Source: Candidatus Methylomirabilota bacterium (GTDB lineage Bacteria; Methylomirabilota; Methylomirabilia; Methylomirabilales; 2-02-FULL-66-22). From it: DNA of 6,974 bases. The notes beneath the pieces are model-generated. The model made no database searches. It saw only the letters and a list, made by a program, of their open reading frames with translations, and was not told where the DNA came from. The position numbers were made by a program, and so were the translations under genes. Positions 5,339-6,974 of this stretch are shown here, piece after piece; positions within the stretch are counted from its first letter, which is position 1, and each line of letters starts with the position of its first letter. The stretch is taken from NCBI GenBank assembly GCA_016208645.1, contig JACQXP010000254.1, positions 1-6,974 on the forward strand. The letters are read 5' to 3'.

Positions 5339-5743
5339 CTACTCCCAGCCTACCGGTTCGTATCCGCGCTCGCGGAGGCAGCGGTCCACGAAGTTCTTGT
5401 AGACGGGGCTGGGTTCGCTGGCCTTGAAGAGGCCGCGGAGGAATCCCCCGGTGGCGCCGGTGGCCGCCCCTACGGCCGCCCCGGTGCCGGCCTGGCCCCG
5501 AACGGCTCCACCCGCCGCCCCGACGGCCGCGCCAGCTCCCGCGCCCACCGCGGTGCTCCCAGCCACGGTGCCCGCCGCCCCCGACTTGACGAACTGGTCC
5601 GCCGACTGCTTGCAGTCGGCGACGTCGCGCTCTGCCTGGGCCTGGCCGACCCGGGCGAGATGCGCATTCGGGTACAGGACGGGCGAATGGCTGGCGCACC
5701 CCGAGAGGGTGCCCGCGAGTACAAGGGCCACGGCGAAACGCAT
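5339..5743 (-). CDS. Glycine-zipper lipoprotein
   Basis: A 134-residue predicted lipoprotein. MRFAVALVLAGTLSGC is a short signal peptide with lipobox LSGC and lipidated Cys 16. Residue +2 is Ala, not Asp, so by the E. coli sorting rule it would go to the outer membrane. The mature part has a short helical segment with Cys 44, then a Gly/Ala-rich zipper at about 55-105 with repeated GAAVGAA-like heptads. Such zippers form membrane-inserting or tightly packed helical hairpins. The C-terminus DRCLRERGYEPVGW has Cys 122 and a motif common to small glycine-zipper lipoproteins; Cys 44 and Cys 122 could form a disulfide. The role is unknown, perhaps envelope integrity. GGAAGGA lies 7 nt upstream of the ATG. 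The gene begins 36 nt after the diguanylate cyclase stop, so it is probably co-transcribed. Confidence 0.88.
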   Translation of the reverse strand: MRFAVALVLAGTLSGCASHSPVLYPNAHLARVGQAQAERDVADCKQSADQFVKSGAAGTVAGSTAVGAGAGAAVGAAGGAVRGQAGTGAAVGAATGATGGFLRGLFKASEPSPVYKNFVDRCLRERGYEPVGWE

Positions 5744-5779
5744 CAGGACATCCTTCCGCAGGCGAGAGGTTCCCTGGCG

Positions 5780-6974
5780 CTATGATTTGCCCGATCGCCG
5801 CACCTGGTTGCGGCCGGCGTTCTTGGCGGCGTAGAGGGCCTGGTCCGCGGCGCTGATGAGTTTTTCCTCGGACTCCGCATCCCCTGGAAGGGTCGCCACC
5901 CCGATGCTCACAGTAAGATTGATCGTCTGCCCAGGGGAGACGGTCATCGTGTGCCCCGCGATGATTCCCCGCACCCGTTCCGCCATCGTCAGGGCGCCAG
6001 GGCCCGGCGTCTCTGGCAGGAGAATGGCGAACTCGTCCCCCCCGTAACGGGCCGGCTCATCCACGGGGCGGACTTCCTGCTGGATCAGGGCCGCGAGGGC
6101 CCGCAGGGCCTCGTCGCCGGCCAGGTGGCCATAGGTATCGTTGATGACCTTGAAGTTGTCGATGTCCAGGATCAAGAGAGAGAAGGGACGGCCGTAGCGT
6201 CGGGATCGCCCCACCTCTTCGGTCAGCCGCCGGCGGAACTCGCGGTAGTTGTACAGGCCCGTGAGACCATCGTGGATGGACAGATCCTCGAGCGCGGCCT
6301 GGCTCTTCGCAAGCTTGTCTGCCATGGCATTGAATGTCCTCCCCAGATGCCCCAGCTCATCCGGTGTCCCTAGCGAGACCCGGTGGGCAAGGTCGCCTGC
6401 CCCGAAGCGTTCCGCGCCCTCCTCGAGTACCCGAAGGGGGAGCAGGATGGAGCGCGCCAGGGCCCTGCCAACCAGAAGAGCAGTCCCGAGCCCCAGTACG
6501 AAGACCGTGCCGATGACGAGCAGCGCCCTTCGCCTGACGGCATGGGCCAGCACCAGATATTCCGTCATCTCCTGCTGGGCCAGGGTATGGATCCGGTCGA
6601 GCAGGCTTATCGCCCGGTCCATGTGCGCGTCGAGGCGTCCGAGTTCGCGCGGCGAGGCTGCATTCCCTATGGGATGGGGAATGGCCAGGATGGCTTCGAT
6701 GAGACTCCGACCCTGTTGCCATTCCTCCCGGGCAGACCGGAATAATGCTCGCTCCTCTGCCAGAACAAAGGGTCCCGCACCGGCATCTTTGAAGACCTTG
6801 TCCACGTTCTGGATCGCCTGGAGAAAGCGCTGCCGCTCGTCCGGGTCACCGTGACCGCCGATAAGGTAATCGTGGACCAGGAGCGTCGCCTTCTGGATCA
6901 GGCTCTGAAGGCGCAGGGCCAGCGCGATCTCCTCGGAGGCTTCATGCACGACGTTATCGAGGGCATGGATGGTG
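5780..6974 (-). CDS. Membrane-bound HAMP-GGDEF diguanylate cyclase (5' end outside window)
   Basis: The frame is open to the window edge (codons for TIHALDNV precede the GTG at 6949), so the true start lies outside. Counting from that GTG, residues 1-135 are a mostly helical sensor region resembling four-helix-bundle input domains. A transmembrane helix at about 142-164 (ALLVIGTVFVLGLGTALLVG) follows, then HAMP at 162-215 (PDELGHLGRTFNAMADKL), a short coiled linker, and GGDEF from about 226. The cyclase signature is intact: DGLTGLYNYREF, LDIDNFKVINDTYGH with metal Asp 262, and RYGGDEFAILLP with GGDEF at 303-307. An inhibitory I-site RPVD (294-297) lies five residues before GGDEF. It should therefore make cyclic di-GMP from two GTP at the inner membrane with product feedback. 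The input helices presumably face the periplasm, as expected for a protein with one more helix upstream. The downstream lipoprotein, DinB and HEAT genes follow closely. Confidence 0.93.
   Translation of the reverse strand, partial: TIHALDNVVHEASEEIALALRLQSLIQKATLLVHDYLIGGHGDPDERQRFLQAIQNVDKVFKDAGAGPFVLAEERALFRSAREEWQQGRSLIEAILAIPHPIGNAASPRELGRLDAHMDRAISLLDRIHTLAQQEMTEYLVLAHAVRRRALLVIGTVFVLGLGTALLVGRALARSILLPLRVLEEGAERFGAGDLAHRVSLGTPDELGHLGRTFNAMADKLAKSQAALEDLSIHDGLTGLYNYREFRRRLTEEVGRSRRYGRPFSLLILDIDNFKVINDTYGHLAGDEALRALAALIQQEVRPVDEPARYGGDEFAILLPETPGPGALTMAERVRGIIAGHTMTVSPGQTINLTVSIGVATLPGDAESEEKLISAADQALYAAKNAGRNQVRRSGKS

Noticed and set aside
5326..5340. Possible terminator hairpin AGCCT-tccac-AGGCT after the lipoprotein gene
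   Set aside because: Only a 5-bp stem, no T-tract, and it overlaps the stop codon within a 35-nt intergenic gap of an apparent operon.
5304..5699. N-terminal extension of the DinB frame by 132 codons
   Set aside because: The extension is Arg/Gly-rich low-complexity sequence read out of frame through the lipoprotein gene. The ATG at 5303 has its own ribosome-binding site and gives the normal family length.

Overview
The window is GC-rich bacterial chromosome. Every gene I can support lies on the minus strand, so transcription runs from high to low coordinates. The long plus-strand reading frames are Arg/Pro/Gly-rich antisense shadows of a high-GC genome. Gene content (a luciferase-like flavin oxidoreductase beside an aldo/keto reductase, a GGDEF diguanylate cyclase, a glycine-zipper lipoprotein, a HEAT-repeat membrane protein) and the short-period intergenic repeats suggest an uncultured environmental Gram-negative lineage, such as those recovered from soil or groundwater metagenomes. 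The sequence alone does not fix the phylum.

In transcription order the layout is as follows. (1) 6974-5780: a HAMP-GGDEF diguanylate cyclase whose N-terminus lies outside the window. (2) 5743-5339: a small glycine-zipper lipoprotein. (3) 5303-4809: a DinB-family putative metalloenzyme. (4) 4799-2769: a 676-residue protein with a signal peptide, periplasmic HEAT repeats, a proline-rich linker and about five C-terminal membrane helices. These four are tightly spaced (36, 35 and 9 nt gaps) and look like one transcription unit. (5) 2768-2587: a remnant of a GNAT acetyltransferase, cut at both ends. (6) 2513-2160: an intact small cupin. (7) 2163-1364: a HAD-like hydrolase broken by an out-of-frame internal deletion. 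(8) 1239-163: an intact luciferase-like flavin-dependent oxidoreductase. (9) 81-1: the first 27 codons of an aldo/keto reductase, running off the low-coordinate edge.

The segment from about 1280 to 2770 is the unusual part. Three different short-period tandem repeats sit in three gene boundaries: an 18-bp type at 1284-1335, an 8-bp type at 2068-2107 and a 10-bp type at 2545-2574. Two genes in the same stretch are degraded. This reads as an accessory, decaying stretch between two healthier blocks. The 8-bp array has been read through into the apparent N-terminus of the HAD gene. The 10-bp array lies just past the point where the acetyltransferase homology stops.

I found no tRNA, rRNA, CRISPR array, transposase, phage gene or defence system. 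There is no convincing new biological system here. The best leads are the HEAT/multi-helix protein with its cyclic-di-GMP enzyme, lipoprotein and DinB neighbours, and the repeat-associated gene decay.
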